Made by a program: the position numbers and the translations under genes. From NCBI GenBank assembly GCA_964372865.1, contig CAYJRW010000034.1, forward strand, positions 1 through 5,563: DNA of 5,563 bases, given 5' to 3'. Below are positions 5,508-5,563 of this stretch, piece by piece. The stretch's first letter is position 1; each line of letters opens with the position of its first letter. Under the pieces are notes generated by a model, which saw nothing but the letters and a program-made list of their open reading frames with translations, had not been told where the DNA came from and did no database searches. The stretch comes from CAYJRW01 sp964372865 (GTDB lineage Bacteria; Patescibacteriota; Minisyncoccia; Minisyncoccales; 2-12-FULL-40-12).

Positions 5508-5522
5508 GTTATTAGTATAGCA
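5508..5522 (-). promoter_or_regulatory. Extended -10 promoter of the - strand operon, probably leaderless
   Basis: On the - strand, TGC-TATACT (5522-5514) fits an extended -10 element (TGnTATAAT). It is followed by AATAAC and then the ATG of the PgeF-TsaC gene. A start site 6-7 bases after the hexamer would fall on or beside the A of the ATG, leaving no room for a ribosome-binding site. No good -35 is found 16-18 bp upstream (CTCTTT or similar), which extended -10 promoters often tolerate. The element is seen directly; its activity is inferred. Confidence 0.6.
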
Positions 5523-5563
5523 TTTTTGAAAAAATGAAAGAGAGCGCGGGACAAATCTAAACG

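Noticed and set aside
1..5563. tRNA/rRNA genes, CRISPR arrays, transposases or attachment sites
   Set aside because: None was found: no cloverleaf pattern, no regularly spaced direct repeats, and no mobile-element protein motifs.

Overview
The window looks like part of a small, AT-rich bacterial genome of the Candidate Phyla Radiation (Patescibacteria, Parcubacteria-like). This is inferred from Lys/Asn/Ile-rich proteins, very short intergenic gaps, a DUF5654-type small membrane protein, almost no Shine-Dalgarno sequences, and GC-rich palindromic islands between AT-rich genes. The DNA itself does not prove the lineage. UGA ends at least two genes, which argues against the UGA=Gly code of Gracilibacteria/Absconditabacteria.

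The left part (1-1968) is read on the + strand. A GC-rich leader (1-199) precedes a two-gene unit: a small TPR protein (200-568) and a small hydrophobic protein (582-920). A non-coding island with several near-perfect hairpins follows (921-1161). Next come a class I SAM-dependent methyltransferase (1162-1692) and a DUF5654-like membrane protein (1717-1968).

The right part (2013-5507) is a four-gene operon on the - strand, read from right to left. It starts with a 400-residue fusion of a PgeF/YfiH (laccase-domain, COG1496) module to a TsaC/Sua5 (YrdC) threonylcarbamoyl-AMP synthase module. Serine hydroxymethyltransferase (glyA) follows after 3 bp, a PAP2 phosphatase after 29 bp, and a small secreted or membrane protein after 16 bp. 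An extended -10 promoter sits so close to the first ATG that the transcript is probably leaderless. The two halves converge on a short hairpin at about 1967-1997 that has a T-rich tail on both strands and should act as a bidirectional terminator.

Functionally, the operon joins tRNA t6A synthesis (TsaC), serine/glycine/one-carbon metabolism (GlyA), an enzyme family implicated in peptidoglycan serine editing and purine nucleoside chemistry (PgeF), and lipid-phosphate recycling (PAP2). The most notable item is the PgeF-TsaC fusion. Its PgeF half has lost the histidine of the QVHG metal-binding motif while keeping the cysteine and second histidine. No RNA genes, CRISPR arrays, insertion sequences or transposases were seen.
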